This document shows positions 30,928 to 42,401 of a stretch of DNA of 64,000 nucleotides, piece after piece. The position numbers and the translations under genes are program-made. A model generated the notes under the pieces. It was not told the origin of the DNA, ran no database searches, and worked only from the letters and a program-made list of their open reading frames with translations. How positions within the stretch are numbered: the first letter of the stretch is position 1; every line of letters begins with the position of its first letter. The DNA comes from Nereocystis luetkeana (lineage: Eukaryota; Sar; Phaeophyceae; Laminariales; Laminariaceae): positions 2,016,669 to 2,080,668 of the forward strand of contig JARUPZ010000017.1 of NCBI GenBank assembly GCA_031213475.1, given 5' to 3'.

Positions 30928-31183
30928 AGTATGTGGTCCACTCGGTTTCTGTGGCGACTTGTACAGCACGTACCGCAGGTATCTGATACGTACGCGCGCG
31001 GACCTCTCTTTTTCTCATGTGTTTGTCTGAAGTGTAGATGTGCTTCAGTTATCGTGTGTTCTACCTTTGGTTTGTTTTATTTTTTTACCGAGGTATTTCT
31101 TCCACTCCAGAGTTATTGGAGCCCATCCTGCGACCACGGACTGCATTGTATTTTGGCGATGAGTTAATGTGAGAACAACAACA

Positions 31184-31399
31184 ACTGTCATCGGCCTGAC
31201 TCGTGTCGGTGCCTTGGGGAGTGAAGTCCATCACCAACTCGTCACGCAACAACGTCCAACGCTTGCCCAAAGCGACAAAGTCTCAGCTATTGCCGTCACC
31301 GAGCTCAGTCGGTCGGCCACCTCGGTGCGGTCACCTTGTGAACTCGGCCACGAGAGCCCAGAAAGCCATTGCACCTTCTGCGTTCGGCCATGACTTGCG
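31184..31399. other. no gene seen
   Basis: Spacer following the LINE-A tail; no recognised content. Confidence 0.35.
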
Positions 31400-31620
31400 A
31401 ATGGCCTTTAGGAACGACTCCTGTCAGCTCTGTGCGCTCGCGAGTGGTGGCACAGCTCGAGCGGTGGGGCTGCCCGATCCTCCATTCGGCCTTGCACCAA
31501 AGTTCCTGAAGAACACTAAAAACTTCAAGACGTCATTTTTCGGGGTCGGAGTTTTTCGGCTTTTTTTCCCGAAATAATTTCGGGAAATAATAACGAAATT
31601 CGGGAACATACTGAAACAAA
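31400..31620. repeat. dispersed repeat J (partner 28250-28380)
   Basis: AGGAACGACTCCTGTCAGCT, GTGCGCTCGCGAGTGGTGGC, and TCCCGAAATAATTTCGGGAA. The palindrome TTCCCGAAATAATTTCGGGAA is nearly perfect around its centre. Confidence 0.75.
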
Positions 31621-31639
31621 ACGAGTAGGTTTAGCAGGA

Positions 31640-31955
31640 GTAGGTTTAGCAATCTGGGAGAAGGGATCTTTGGGGGTGTTTTGAACTTGAAAAGTGCGTA
31701 GCGTGGTCTGCACTTCGGAATCGTCGTCCGCAACTGAGAAATTTCCTGGTTCGATGCAAACACGGCGCAGCCGCGTTCATGGCGAGTTTTGGCCCGTTTT
31801 GGCTGCGGTTTGGGGTCAGCGTTTGGGTTAGGGTTAGGGTTAGAGTCAGGGGTTGGGTTGGGTTTTCGCCCGTACCTTGATCCCAACAAGAACCAAAACA
31901 CCTGAACATCCTACCAACCTAAAGATCCCTTCTCCCAGATTGTTAAAGGTCCTCG
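31640..31955 (+). mobile_element. MITE-H, full copy
   Basis: Terminal inverted repeats are CAATCTGGGAGAAGGGATCT at 31650 and AGATCCCTTCTCCCAGATTG ending 31942. The core has GGTTCGATGCAAACACGGCG, GGCGAGTTTTGGCCCGTTTT, a GGGTTAGGGTTAGGGTTAG run, and CCCGTACCTTGATCCCAACA. It abuts the LINE-A copy on its right via TTAAAGGTCCTCG. No coding capacity; superfamily unknown. Confidence 0.82.
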
Positions 31956-32740
31956 TGCAATGCAGTCCGTGGTTCCAGGACAGGCTCCAATAACTCTGGA
32001 GTGAGTGGAAGAAATACCTCTCAAGCAAAAAATAGTACACACGACAACTCAAGCACATCTACACTTCAGACAAAAACATGAAAAAAGGAGAGGTCCGCGC
32101 GCGTGCGTAACAGATACATCCGGTACGTGCTGTACAAGTCGCCACAGAAACCGAGAGGCCCACATACTACCAAGAAAAAATAGACAGGATGAAAATAACA
32201 ACTCGACGTCGAAAAATCAAAATCGAAAATCGAAAAAAAATCACACATCCAAGAGGGCAGAGAGAGAAAAAAGTCCAAGCCAGGCAAGGAAGCAACATAA
32301 AGCAAGAAATCAAGAAAGGACACACAAGAGAATGCGCAATCTTTCGCAGATTTCAGGCTCCCACGCATCGCGAGGGGTGTAAAACAGAGGCAAAAAACAA
32401 AAAACAAGCATATGCACTCCACCTCTGAGGACCGCAGGGAAGCAAAAAGAGACTAGCAGACATAAAACAAGAAAAGAAGATGAAGCGAAGCGAAAAAAAA
32501 ACAAATACAGACAGCAAAAAGCAAAAAAGCAAAGCGGAATATACAAACAGAGACACAAAGAGGTACAAACGGGAAAGAAAGAAAGATAAAAAAGAAGGGA
32601 CAAAAAGGGGCAAACACGGGGAGGGGGGGAAAGAAAGTACGAAAGGCAGGCGCTGGAGCATACAGATACGCAAAGTTGCCCAGGTGGCAAAATGCTGGTT
32701 ACTTGGGTCCCAAAGAAGGAAGTGCATCATGACGATGATG

Positions 32741-33010
32741 GCTTTTGTTGTTGTTGTTGTTGTTCTCACATTAACTCGCAATACAATGCAGTCCGTGGTC
32801 GCGGGACAGGCTCCAAAACCTCTGGAATGGAAGAAATACCTCGGTAGTAAAACAGAGGCAAACACAAAAAACAAACATACGCACTCCACCGCTGCGGACA
32901 CCAGGGAAGCAACAAGGAGACTATTGATAATAGCAGACAAAAACCTAAAAATGAAGATGAAGCGAAGCAAAAACGAAACAAAAACAAAAACAGAAGCAGA
33001 TAGCAAAACG
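32741..33010 (-). mobile_element. 5'-truncated LINE-A end inserted in LINE-A
   Basis: The partner copy reads GGTAAGGCCATCATCG without interruption. Here a 270-bp LINE-A 3' end with (AAC)n at 32744-32768 sits between CCTTACC and CGATGATGG. It includes TTTTTGTCTGCTATTATCAA and GACCACGGACTGCATTGTAT. Confidence 0.88.
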
Positions 33011-33248
33011 CCTTACCCAGGCTTCAGTCTGTTGGGCAGACCGCCTCCGCCCCCCCCCCCCCCCCCCCCCGATTCCCCTCGTCCCCCTTTCGCCCCCCCC
33101 CCTCTTCCCTGCCATTCTGCGCACGCGCGTTGGCGTCAACGGTTGTGGTCGTGGTTTCAGCTATCGTATGCCGTTCTGCCGAGGCCTCCTTCTCATCCTT
33201 ATGCCACTTACGCATGAAGGCCTCCGCCCCTTCCTCGACCCGTCGGAA

Positions 33249-34030
33249 CTATCTGCCGGCTTTCTGTGCTGCCTCGCGCCACTCTTCGAGCTTGATGCCG
33301 AAATCGTTGAGGTCCTCCTCAAAGTACCTCATCCAGTCCCACTCCTGTCCTCCGGAGTAACCCTTACCCCCAACCATCTCCCCAAACATCACCCTCTTCG
33401 GCAAACGCTCCTCTCCCATGCGCGTCACAAAGCCCGCAAACAAGAGCCTACGTCTGCGTACCGTCGTCTCAACGCTCTCAGAGTTTGTCCTGAGAAGCGC
33501 GCTAGCATAGGATAGAATGTGGTCTTCGCGTTTTCGTTTTCGCCAGCCGATGCATCGGAGGAGCATCTGGTGGTGGACCTCCCGTAGCCTACCGTAATCA
33601 GTCTTGCTCGGGCTCCAAGTAACGCAACCGTAAAGCAACGTTTCGATCACCTCGGCTCTCAGCATTCGCACCCTCATGCGTAGGCGCACACCCGGGCGGT
33701 CATAGATTTACATTTTATACCGCCCGAAGCTTGCCCATGCCCTCCGGAGTCGACGCGTGACCTCGATATTTCTGCTCGTCCAATCTGCGCTGATAACCCC
33801 GCCCAAATACACAAACTCGGTCGTTTGTTTGTACACTTGGCCGGCTGCGGTGACGGTGAACGGTACTTTCCCCTCATCTTTCGTTTGCAGACATATTATA
33901 TCCGTCTTGGCCTCCGAGACCGTAAGGCCGACAGCGGCACATGCAGACACGATCACCGTCATCATCCTCTCCAGGCCGTTAGGTGATCTCGATACTACGC
34001 CCGCATCGTCAGCACACAGCGTAGCCCACA
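33249..34030 (-). pseudogene. LINE-A reverse transcriptase C-terminal part
   Basis: The RT motif C region reads LCADDAG at about 34000-34018, where families usually have YADD. Then come GLTVSEAKTDIICLQTK, VTAAGQVYKQTTEFVYLGGV, ISADWTSRNIEVTRRLRRAW and VIETLLYGCVTW, typical of the palm/thumb border of non-LTR reverse transcriptases. The C-terminal text LREVHHQMLLRCIGWRKRKR and GFVTRMGEERLPKRV continues to about 33249. A frame break lies between the two ORFs near 33690-33710. Everything N-terminal is missing, so it is dead. It works, in live relatives, by target-primed reverse transcription. Confidence 0.85.
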
Positions 34031-34401
34031 GTGTATGGGCTTCTTTATCATTCCCCTGTCCCGTCGGCCTGCCCGGCCCGTGCCTTCCCCCTCTTCTTCT
34101 TCTTCTTCTCCTGCTTTCGGTGGAGTTGCACCAAGCTGTCCGTGATGGCTTTATCAGCAGTGCCGATAGCCAGGACGCAGGCGCTCAGTCTGAGTCAAAC
34201 CCCGCCTGCTGAGGTACCGTCTATACCGGTGCCGACTGGTCTCTCTCGTCAATCTCACCAACTCCAACCAATAACAACTGTGGCTTCACAAAACATAAAA
34301 CAAGCAGACTGAGAACAGTACTCGAATGCATTTCATCGAGGGTGATAACAATAAAATATACCAGGTAGTTACGAGTATACGGCATCTCCATGTTTCTGGT
34401 A
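34031..34401. other. no gene seen
   Basis: Spacer before the copia LTR. TACCAGGTA (34359-34367) and TACGAGTA (34370-34377) lie side by side. Confidence 0.35.
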
Positions 34402-34805
34402 TGCGGTAGCTTGATACAGGTCTGCGGATATTGGGGGTTTCATGTATTGTGGGGTTTTGTATTATGTATCAAGGAATTATTTAGTATGCCTCGTGGCTGG
34501 AGGGGTGGAGCTGCTCCTCCGGTCGAGCAGTCGCTGATGTAAATGATATGACCCAGGCTTTGGTGTTAACGATACTGCCTGTCTATATGTGAGTGGTGCA
34601 GCCGGTGACAATCCTGGTGCGGCTTACCTCCTGCTGTGTGGTTTATGTGGTGGGGTCTTTGACAGAACGGTATTGACCCAACCTGGTGTGTGTTGTGTTT
34701 GGTTTATTGTACGTACAAGTATTTTGTTTTCTCTCCTCAACCTACGCCATAGGGGCACGCCGCGGGGATACATAGGCCACGTTATACAGCAAGCGTATTC
34801 AAACA
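34402..34805 (+). repeat. copia left LTR
   Basis: TGCGGTAGCTTGATACAGGT ... GCAAGCGTATTCAAACA. Aligns end to end with 40679-41077. Confidence 0.93.
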
Positions 34806-34859
34806 CGATATCGTGTTTCCGGGCCCGGAGTTTGCTGAAGGGTTGCTGTTACGGCCGAG

Positions 34860-36310
34860 GAGATCGAGCTGCTTCGGCAGCAACTTGCGGAGGTGACGAC
34901 TAATCTGGCTGAGCGAGACACGACGTCGGTTGACCGAGACGCAACGGTGGTAACGGAGAGAACGTTAAGGATGTCCGCCGAGGCAGCGGCTCAGGGGGAT
35001 ACCACAGGGAAGAGCGAGCGGCCCATACAGCAGGCAAGTGTTGGGCAGCCTGTGCCGGAGCCAGACTACCGTCACCAGACTCCTCCGGCGCTCATCTTGT
35101 CGTCGCAAAATAGCATGCGGGTACCCAAGTTTGACGGGCGCGGTCAGCTGCACTTTCTGGTCGCACATGTTCCAAACGTTTTTGACGGCGCGGGGTCTGA
35201 TCGGGACACTTGAGCCCACGAGCGACCCCATTCGGATACCCGGAGGTTCAGGAGGGATGGAGGAGCGAAACCGGTCGATTTACCTCCATGGGCAGCAGAG
35301 AGTCGAGAAGTGCGAGAAGGCATGGGAATTTCTTATGGAAGCCATGCAAGGACAGCCTGTGGAAGAACGCATGCATGCCGCTGGGTCGGTGGAGGGAGCA
35401 TAGAAGGCTGTGATGGATTGGTATCAGCCACAGGGTGATGCCGAGAGGGATCAACTCGAAAAAGAGTTCGAGAATATCGGAATGCAGGGGGATAAGGACC
35501 CGAAGTTGTTCTTCGCCCGTGCCGAGGGGAAACTCCATGTGTTGTCCGCATTGGGTATCCGCAAGTCAGACCGCGAGGTTACTTGCATACTCGCACGTCG
35601 TCTTCCGTCCGAGGTTTACGACGTGGAGCAGCGCACTAGTTTGCTTCGGCCCGGTATCACGCGATCGGAGTTGAAAGAAATCGTCCGCACCCCCCACGCT
35701 AACCGCAAGACGAAGGAGTTGGAGGAGTGGAAGTTAGCAGCGGTCGCGTCAATGGCTCCAGCGCCGTTGGCGGATCCCCACACCCTCCCCGTTGGTGGGG
35801 GTTTTCAGGGCAGGTATGGAGGCGGCGGGCCACAGCAACAGCAACAACGGCAGTATGGACAGCAGCAGCAGCAGCAACAGCGACAGCTGGGGGGAGGCTA
35901 ACAGCAGCAACGTGGGGGTGGAGGCCGTAGTTACCAGCAGCCGCACCCACCTCATCCGCAGCAGCAGCAACAGCAGCCGAAGAGGCCGGGGGACGCTGGT
36001 GGGGCAGGTAACACCGGAAGGGGGTGGTATCAGCCAGAATCACATCCGCCTCCAGGAGCGTCGATGGGAGAAACGTACAAGTGCGACCGTTGTGGCGCTT
36101 TCGGGCATAAATCCACGATTTGTCGAGCGCCGAACGCCTTTTCGGGGGTCTGCAGCACTTGTGGCGCTTTCGGTCATATGGCCAGGCAATGCCGCACTGC
36201 TCCGCCTACCCGTATGCATGCAAGCATTGTCGTGGCCCCTCCGTATGGACCTCCAGCCCCTCACGACCACTACAGCAGCGCACTACCAACACCACCGGGA
36301 GCTTGACCGC
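34860..36310 (+). mobile_element. copia gag region
   Basis: Nucleocapsid signature: two zinc knuckles, CDRCGAFGHKSTIC near 36080 and CSTCGAFGHMARQC near 36155, preceded by a Gln/Gly-rich stretch. Upstream text includes FENIGMQGDKDPKLFFARAE, typical of copia gag. Fossil. Confidence 0.85.
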
Positions 36311-36339
36311 AGCTCCAAACTGGCTGCGTAATTCACGGT

Positions 36340-36650
36340 GAGCCAAAATGGGGCGGGGGCGATGTGGGCGGAGGCGTACAGCAATGGGACGGGGGCGGTG
36401 TGGGCGGTGGCGAACCAAAATGGGGCGGGGGCGGTGCGGGCGGTGGCGAACCAAAATGGGGCGGGGGCGGTGTGGGCGGCGGCGAACCGTACTGGGGCGG
36501 GGGCGGTATGGGCGGCGGCGAACCGTACTGGGGCGGGGGCGGTGTGGGCGGCGGCGAACCGTACTGGGATGGGGGCGGTATGGGCGGAGGCGTAGCATAC
36601 TGGGACGGGGGCGGTGTGGGCGGCGGAGTGCAAAGTCAGCCAGAGCCGAG
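36340..36650 (+). repeat. Gly-rich 36-bp minisatellite in the copia fossil
   Basis: About eight units of GGGGCGGGGGCGGTGTGGGC with GGCGGCGAACCGTACT, encoding a 12-residue GGGEPYWGGGGM-like repeat. It sits between the zinc knuckles and the protease. Confidence 0.88.
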
Positions 36651-36819
36651 TGGAGTAGCCGGGGAAGCTTACGAGGGCGGACCGCTTTCCTCGACTATCG
36701 AAAGCCAAGCGACGTCCAGCAGCGATCAGCAGGTCAAGTGGCGCACTCTTTTCGTGGTGCATTTGACGTCTTTAGGCAAGTGGCACGCTCTTTCTGTTGG
36801 TGGTGGTCTTGTGAGGCCC

Positions 36820-39800
36820 ACATGGCCTGGGGGTATGATTCTGGTTGGAGATAGTGCTGCGTCGATCCATTGCACTGGTGATTGCACATTCTTTTACAAC
36901 AAGAGACTCCCTACCCCCGATGAAAAGTTTTTTTTATCCTAGGCGATGGAAAGAAAATGGAGGTAGAGTTTTTCGGTTGTGTCGATCTAGTGATGCACTG
37001 TGCTGGGGACGTAGCAGTGACTCTGAGGAATGTGGCGTATGTGCCTGGGGTCTCCTTCGACCTTTGCTCGTTCAACGTGATTGAAGAGGAACACGTCATT
37101 ACCCTTGACTACAACGGGGCGCACATGCTTAACGTACGCGTGGTTTTCCGCATGGAGAAGTTCGGTAACTACGTCGAGGCCACTCGGGTAGCGAGGCACG
37201 AAAAACCACCCTCACTTGCTGCTGCAGTGTTGAGGCCAGGTGGGCAGAGATGGATAGACGTCAACGACCTGCACCCTTCTCTTGGCCACGCCCACGATGC
37301 CGTTTTACGTGAGACTGCTCGTCGAATGGGCATCAAGGTGACGGGACGTTTGGGGTATTGCGACAGGTGCGCGGGGGGAAAGGGGATCCTCAGAGCCATC
37401 GCAAAATCCACATAGTCCTGTGCTGAGAAGCGGATGCAGCGCCTGTTCGCCGACCTCGCAGGACCCATGCCGACGTTATCGGGCGGCGCTCGGTACTGTT
37501 TGATGGCCGTCGACGACGCCACCAACATGGGCTGGCCGGTATTTCTGCCGGACAAGAGCGCGGCCACTGTTACCCTCGGTTTCCGCACTTTCCTGGCGAC
37601 CGTAAGTGCCTACGGGAAGCCTGGATGCCTTCGCACGGACAACGCGTCCGAATTCACCAGCACCGAGTTCCAAAGGCTGATGACCGAGAGCAACATCCGT
37701 CGCGAGTTCACCTCCGTCGACGGTCCGAAGCGCAACGGGCGGGTGGAGCGGAAGCTTGTTGCCCAAGGAGGCCAGGCCGCATTCTTGGAGTTCCAGACCA
37801 TGCTCGAAGGGTGGAGTTTCCGGCCAAGGCGCTCAACTACGATCGCACGTGGCCGGAAGCATGGACGTGGATGTGGGACGCGCTCAACCTCATGGCGCGA
37901 GTGGATGAAAAGCCCGACATGATGTGCTCGTTCGAAAAGTTCCACGAGAGGCCTTACAGGGGCCCGGTGCTTCCATACATGATGCCGGGACGCCACAAGG
38001 CCAAGCGGGCGGCTAAGTCAGAGCCGAAGGGCGAGCCATGCTTCTACCTGAACTCCGGCAACGACCACGCCTCGGATTGCAGCAAGATCATGTTGTCGCC
38101 ATCCGGCATCGCGAGTTACTCGACCGATGTGACGTGGGGCTATCGGCGCGCGCCGTTCGATGGAGGGACCGCGATAACCGGGTCCCCGTCACCGGCCAAG
38201 GGGGGGGCTGTCGGTGACCCAGCTCAGCAACCGCAAGCGCCGCGAGGCCTCGAGGTGTGGTACCAGCCGTTGATGCCATCGTCTGGTCAAACGCCAGAGT
38301 CTTCGCTCACGCCCCTGTCTGCTGCGTCGTCCGTACCGCAGCAGCAGGAGCCGACGCCGGCGACCGTTACACCGACGGAGTCCTTGCCTGTGTCCCTTCC
38401 CCCTGCGCCGCCCGGAACGGTTGCATCGCCAAACTCGTCGCCTACACCTCCGCCCACTGTGTCGGAGGTGCCGGTGCAGCAGCAGCAGCAACCGCGGGTA
38501 TCGCCGGCGGTGACGCGGTCGGCGTCGCGGCAACAGGGGGGCCTGGGTACGCAGCATGGCTTCGTTTCGATGCTAGCTGCGCGGGAGAATATCGCCATGG
38601 GCATCGCGGACCAGTCTCCGCCGCACATGCCCACCCCTGAACTGCCTTCATTCCCTGCGAGTGAGTTGGTAACGCCGGACTCACACCGCGAAGCGTGCGA
38701 GGATGAACACGGAGACGTGTGGTTTCACGCCATGGACACTGAGTTTGACGGACTGTACCACGCGAAGACGTTCGGTGCTGTGGTGGACGAGAAGGATAGA
38801 GGCACGTAGCAACGAAACGAAATCAACGTGATCTCTGCTAAGTGGGTTTATTCTTGGAAGGTTACCGAATTTGGCAGAATAATGCGGGCAAAAGCCAGGT
38901 TGGTAGCGAGGGGCTTTGGACAGCGTGCAGGAGTTGACCATTTCGAGACTTATTCCCCGTGCCCATCCGTTGCGAGCATTCGTGTGCTCGCTGACATCGC
39001 GTGTGAGTTGGGATTGGATGTATGCCATGTTGATGCCGAGCAGGCGTTTGTCCAGTCAGAATTGAGTGAGGACGTCTACATGCGCCTCCCCAAGGGGTGC
39101 GGGTCGATGTCCGGTAAGGTAGTCAAGTTATGTCGCAGCCTGTATGGTTTTGAAGCATCCGTCGCGGCAATGGCATCATCACTTGGTACGTGGTGTGAGG
39201 GGTCTTGGTTTTGAGCAGTGTGAGGCTGATGCGTGTGTCATGCGTTTGGTGGAGGCGGGGGCCGTTTCTATCGTAGTAGTAGTGCATGTGGATGACATAT
39301 TTGCGATGGGGCTTAAGAGTAGGTGTGACCAGTTTTGTGAGGACCTGAACCAGTTCGTTCCTATCAACAACCTGGGGGAGTCGCGATGGTACGCAGGTTG
39401 CCGATTCTCTCGAGACTGGGATGCAGGGGCACTGACGATATCACAGCAGGTTTTCGCTGAAAGCACCGTAGCGAAGTTTGGTGTCGCCCGCGGCAAGTGC
39501 GTTCCTGCTGTAGTTGACCTAAATCTTGAGGTGTTTGACAAGGATGAACCAGACGTTGACGAGCCTTTTCGATCGTTAGTAGGGCATTTGATGTGGCTGG
39601 CGAACCAGACCCGCCCGGACATCCTTAACGCGGTTCGGGCGGTGGCAAGATAGTCTGCAGCACCAAAGTTATTGCATTGGCAGGCAGCGGTACACATCCT
39701 TATGTACCTCAAATCTACGAGTACGGTATTACTTTCCAGAGGGGCCAGAGTAATGGAGTTCAGTTGGAGTTGTACGTGGATGCGGACTACGCGCAGAGTT

Positions 39801-39900
39801 CTAAATTGTCCACGTATCGTCGGCATTGCAGCATGCTGACTTCCTCACGAAGCCTTTGCCCACGGAAGCGTTCCGTTTTCATCGCAACTTTGTGATGAAT
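36820..39900 (+). mobile_element. copia pol region
   Basis: Protease-like VGDSAASIHCTGDC near 36845. Integrase zinc finger text HPSLGHAHD ... CDRCAGGKG near 37270-37385 and core text MAVDDATNMGWPVFLPDKS and TDNASEF near 37505-37655. Reverse transcriptase text VDAEQAFVQSELSEDVYMRL near 39030 and VHVDDIFAMG near 39285. RNase H text LYVDADYAQ near 39770. Fossil; about half a dozen breaks overall. Confidence 0.9.
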
Positions 39901-40678
39901 TTGTGGTGATTTCTTTTATTTATTTGTTGGTTTTAGATATTTTGGGGTATTGGGTGATGAGAACGAAGAAGAGTGAGTTTTAGGGAATTGGAGAAAATAT
40001 TGGGATGTACTCATGCGTTGAGTGATGTTAATACGCCAATAGGGTATGCCGATGGTCTTGATGAATCGTGCCGTACCCGTTGGCTATTATTGGCTAAGTA
40101 TGCACAACGTACAGGGGACCCAAAATTACTAGTATCCATAGTACTTTTCAGATGGAGTATGTTGTTGACTTTTGCATACTCCCGGAGTGAGCACCTACTA
40201 ATAGCAGGGGGGCTATTACAGTTCGATTTGAGAGGTCCTACATCAGAGACGTTCTGTTGTTCTGCTCTTCCAGAGTGCGAAACAGGGTGGCCGATGCTAT
40301 CGGGCGGTACGATATCTATGTGAAGACGGTGTTATTGATTTTGTTTGAAGGTTTTACCAACATACTTACGTTTGTTGGATTTTTTCCCTTCTCGTAGTTA
40401 CTGTCTTGATATATTTTAGGAGGTCTCCACTGGAATCGAGATTGAGAGATCTGGTATCGGGATTGCCGTTTTACTTTGGCGATTCTGAAGGGTGGAATTG
40501 GGGATTACCGTTTTACCTTGGCAGCGATGAAGGATGGAATTTGGGGTTGCCGCTTTACCTTGGCAATTATCTATGTACCAGGTATGGAATATGAGGCTTG
40601 CCGTTTTACCTGGCAATTGGTGGTATGATATTCGGGACCTATCGTATCGCGCACCGAATAGGGGGGCTGTTTGTTGTA
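39901..40678. repeat. copia 3' spacer with about 45-bp tandem repeat
   Basis: Between RNase H and the right LTR. GCCGTTTTACCTTGGC plus GATGAAGGATGGAATTTGGG repeats three to four times at about 40460-40620. The third unit carries TACCAGGTA (40576-40584). A purine-rich AATAGGGGGGCTG just before 40679 is a plausible polypurine tract. Confidence 0.65.
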
Positions 40679-41077
40679 TGCGGTAGCTTGATACAGGTCT
40701 GCGGATATTGGGGGTTTCATGTATTGTGGGGTTTTGTATTATGTATCGAGGTATTATTTAGTATGCCTCGTGGCTGGAGGGGTGGAGCTGCTCCTCCGGT
40801 CGAGCAGTCGCTGATGTAAATGATATGACCCAGGCTTGATGATAACGATACTGCCTGTCTATATGTGAGTGGTGCAGCCGGTGACAATCTTGGTGCGACT
40901 TACCTCCTGCTGTGTGGTTTATGTGGTGGGGTCTTTGACAGAACGGTATTGACCCAACCTGGTGTGTGTTGTGTTTGATTTATTGTACAAGTATTTTGTT
41001 TTCTCTCCTCAACCTACGCCATAGGGGCACGCCGCGGGGATACATAGGCCACGTTATACAGCAAGCTTATTCAAACA
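40679..41077 (+). repeat. copia right LTR
   Basis: TGCGGTAGCTTGATACAGGT ... GCAAGCTTATTCAAACA. Differs from the left LTR at about ten positions by eye plus a 4-bp length change. Confidence 0.93.
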
Positions 41078-41107
41078 CCTCATCCAGATACTTGTGTTGC
41101 GGGATAA

Positions 41108-41200
41108 AACCCCTTGTAGGGCTACAGTCTCGCTTTGGGGACGAAAGTTTTAGTCTGACTGGAGTTTGCCCCCAAAACGGGGCTGCAGCCCTAAAAGGGA
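41108..41200. mobile_element. MITE-TTAA
   Basis: AACCCCTTGTAGGGCTACAG to GCTGCAGCCCTAAAAGGGAC. It lies 31 bp beyond the copia element. Confidence 0.8.
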
Positions 41201-41599
41201 CATTCAACTCACAGACACAGCAATCTCCGCAAGACCCAACGACAAAACTACAGGCAGTAGTAGAAAACCTGGCCAAGCGTGCCAGCCACGCCAGGCCGTG
41301 CACGCCATTATCCCCTGTACCACGCCTGCCCGAGAGACAAGAGACAACAAACCCGCAGTCAGGACGACCGGTGGGTCCGGGGCATCGCGTGGAGCACAGC
41401 GGGCGTGGTGCTGAATAACCCGACCTCCTCCGCCACGGGGTATCCCCTTTTGAGCCACGCGTGTCCATGAAGCCCACACTACCTGCTGTTCGACAGTAAG
41501 CACACACTATGGTACAGCAGGTATGCACCGTAATTCTGCGCAATCCCAGCACACCTCCGAGGCGGGGAAGGCTCGATCGGGTCGTGGGCCCCGCGCAAA

Positions 41600-41800
41600 G
41601 GCAGACGTCAGCTACCGCCGCTTGACATGTTACGAAACACGGAAGGCAGGGGTTCGAATCCCACCGAATAAGTCGTGTTTTCCTGGAGGAAAGGAAAACC
41701 AAGAAAGTGGAGAGAACCACGATACCACAAACTCTAGATGTCCCACGATAAAAAAACACGCGACCCGGAGGGTTGGAAGTGACGTGTACAGTTGTAATAG
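41600..41800 (+). mobile_element. possible third SINE, tRNA-like
   Basis: GGGGTTCGAATCCCACC at about 41649 is a good B box, and GTCAGCTACCGCC upstream is a weak A box. T-stem pairing is poor, so it is not a working tRNA. The 3' boundary is unclear (CACGATAAAAAAACACGCG near 41747). No second copy was seen. Confidence 0.35.
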
Positions 41801-41920
41801 GACGCGCGACTTTAAGAGAAGGGCCGCGTAATGGAACAGCCAGGCGCTGATTGGGGGGTTGGCCAATCCCGGAGGATGTTATTGGGGTCAGGGCGAATTG
41901 TACCCAACGGAGCTTTTTTT

Positions 41921-42179
41921 GAGGCGTTCTACGATAGGGGTTCACCCTAAATTTTCTGAGGCTCCTCACTTGAGGAGCTTCATACTAATAGTAAATCACC
42001 CGAACATCGACTTCAGCAAAAATCGAATTGCATCCCGATGAATAATCCTATGGCCCAAGTATACCAAAACGTCACTTTTCGAAACAAGTTTAGCATTGCG
42101 ACGATTTTGAGTCAAGGAACCCCGTCACCCAGAAACCAGTTAATGAGCGGAAATATGCTACCTCTATCGTAGAACGCGT
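41921..42179. mobile_element. MITE-E, full copy
   Basis: GAGGCGTTCTACGATAGGGG at the left and CTCTATCGTAGAACG at the right are inverted repeats. The inside has GGCTCCTCACTTGAGGAGCT, ATCGAATTGCATCCCGATGA and AATAATCCTATGGCCCAAGT. About 250 bp, no ORF; superfamily not assignable by eye. Confidence 0.88.
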
Positions 42180-42401
42180 CTTTTGTTCGTACCTGGTGTA
42201 TAATACACCCACTAAGTAAGCTAACGTACGCACGAAGAGCGTTGCGTTTGCGCTGGGGTACGTACGATCGGTTTTCAGCCCTCGACTTGTCCAGACCAAG
42301 GGGAAGTTGTCAATACCGAACAATGGAAGTGTTGTTTATGAAATATATTGTCGAAACACTCCCGAAAATAGAATGTTCGACGTCACATTGCACCCGTAGA
42401 C

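Larger units (their letters stand above)
28555..31183 (+). mobile_element. LINE-A copy, split by another LINE
   Basis: Starts inside the ORF at CGATGCATCGGCTGGCGAAA. C-terminal ORF text runs to about 29024, with peptide phrases WDWMRYFEEDLKDFGIKLEE and WREAAQKAGRWFRRVEEGGE. A pyrimidine-rich 3' untranslated part continues to 29684 and again from 30928, ending GAGTTAATGTGAGAACAACA at 31183. An inverted LINE fragment fills 29685-30927. Tail (AAC)4. The family is a non-LTR retrotransposon judged by its RT text in the partner copy at 33-34 kb. Confidence 0.8.
31956..34030 (-). mobile_element. LINE-A copy with RT remnant
   Basis: From 34030 downward it carries the end of the reverse transcriptase, the C-terminal ORF and a long pyrimidine-rich 3' part. 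It ends GACCACGGACTGCATTG-like text at about 31956 without its (AAC)n tail. It aligns with the 28.6-31.2 kb copy except for an extra 270 bases at 32741-33010. Confidence 0.82.
34402..41077 (+). mobile_element. Ty1/copia LTR retrotransposon fossil
   Basis: About 6.7 kb with two LTRs of about 400 bp that begin TGCGGTAGC and end TTCAAACA. Parts in order: gag with two CCHC zinc knuckles, a Gly-rich minisatellite, aspartic protease, integrase (HHCC and core), reverse transcriptase and RNase H. The order integrase before reverse transcriptase is what marks Ty1/copia. The LTRs differ at only a few percent of sites by eye, so it is fairly young, but the reading frames are broken in several places (roughly half a dozen). 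The flanks I see next to the LTRs do not show a matching 5-bp duplication. Confidence 0.92.

Noticed and set aside
31810-31860. Internal telomere
   Set aside because: The GGGTTA run is part of MITE-H and recurs at the same place in other copies.
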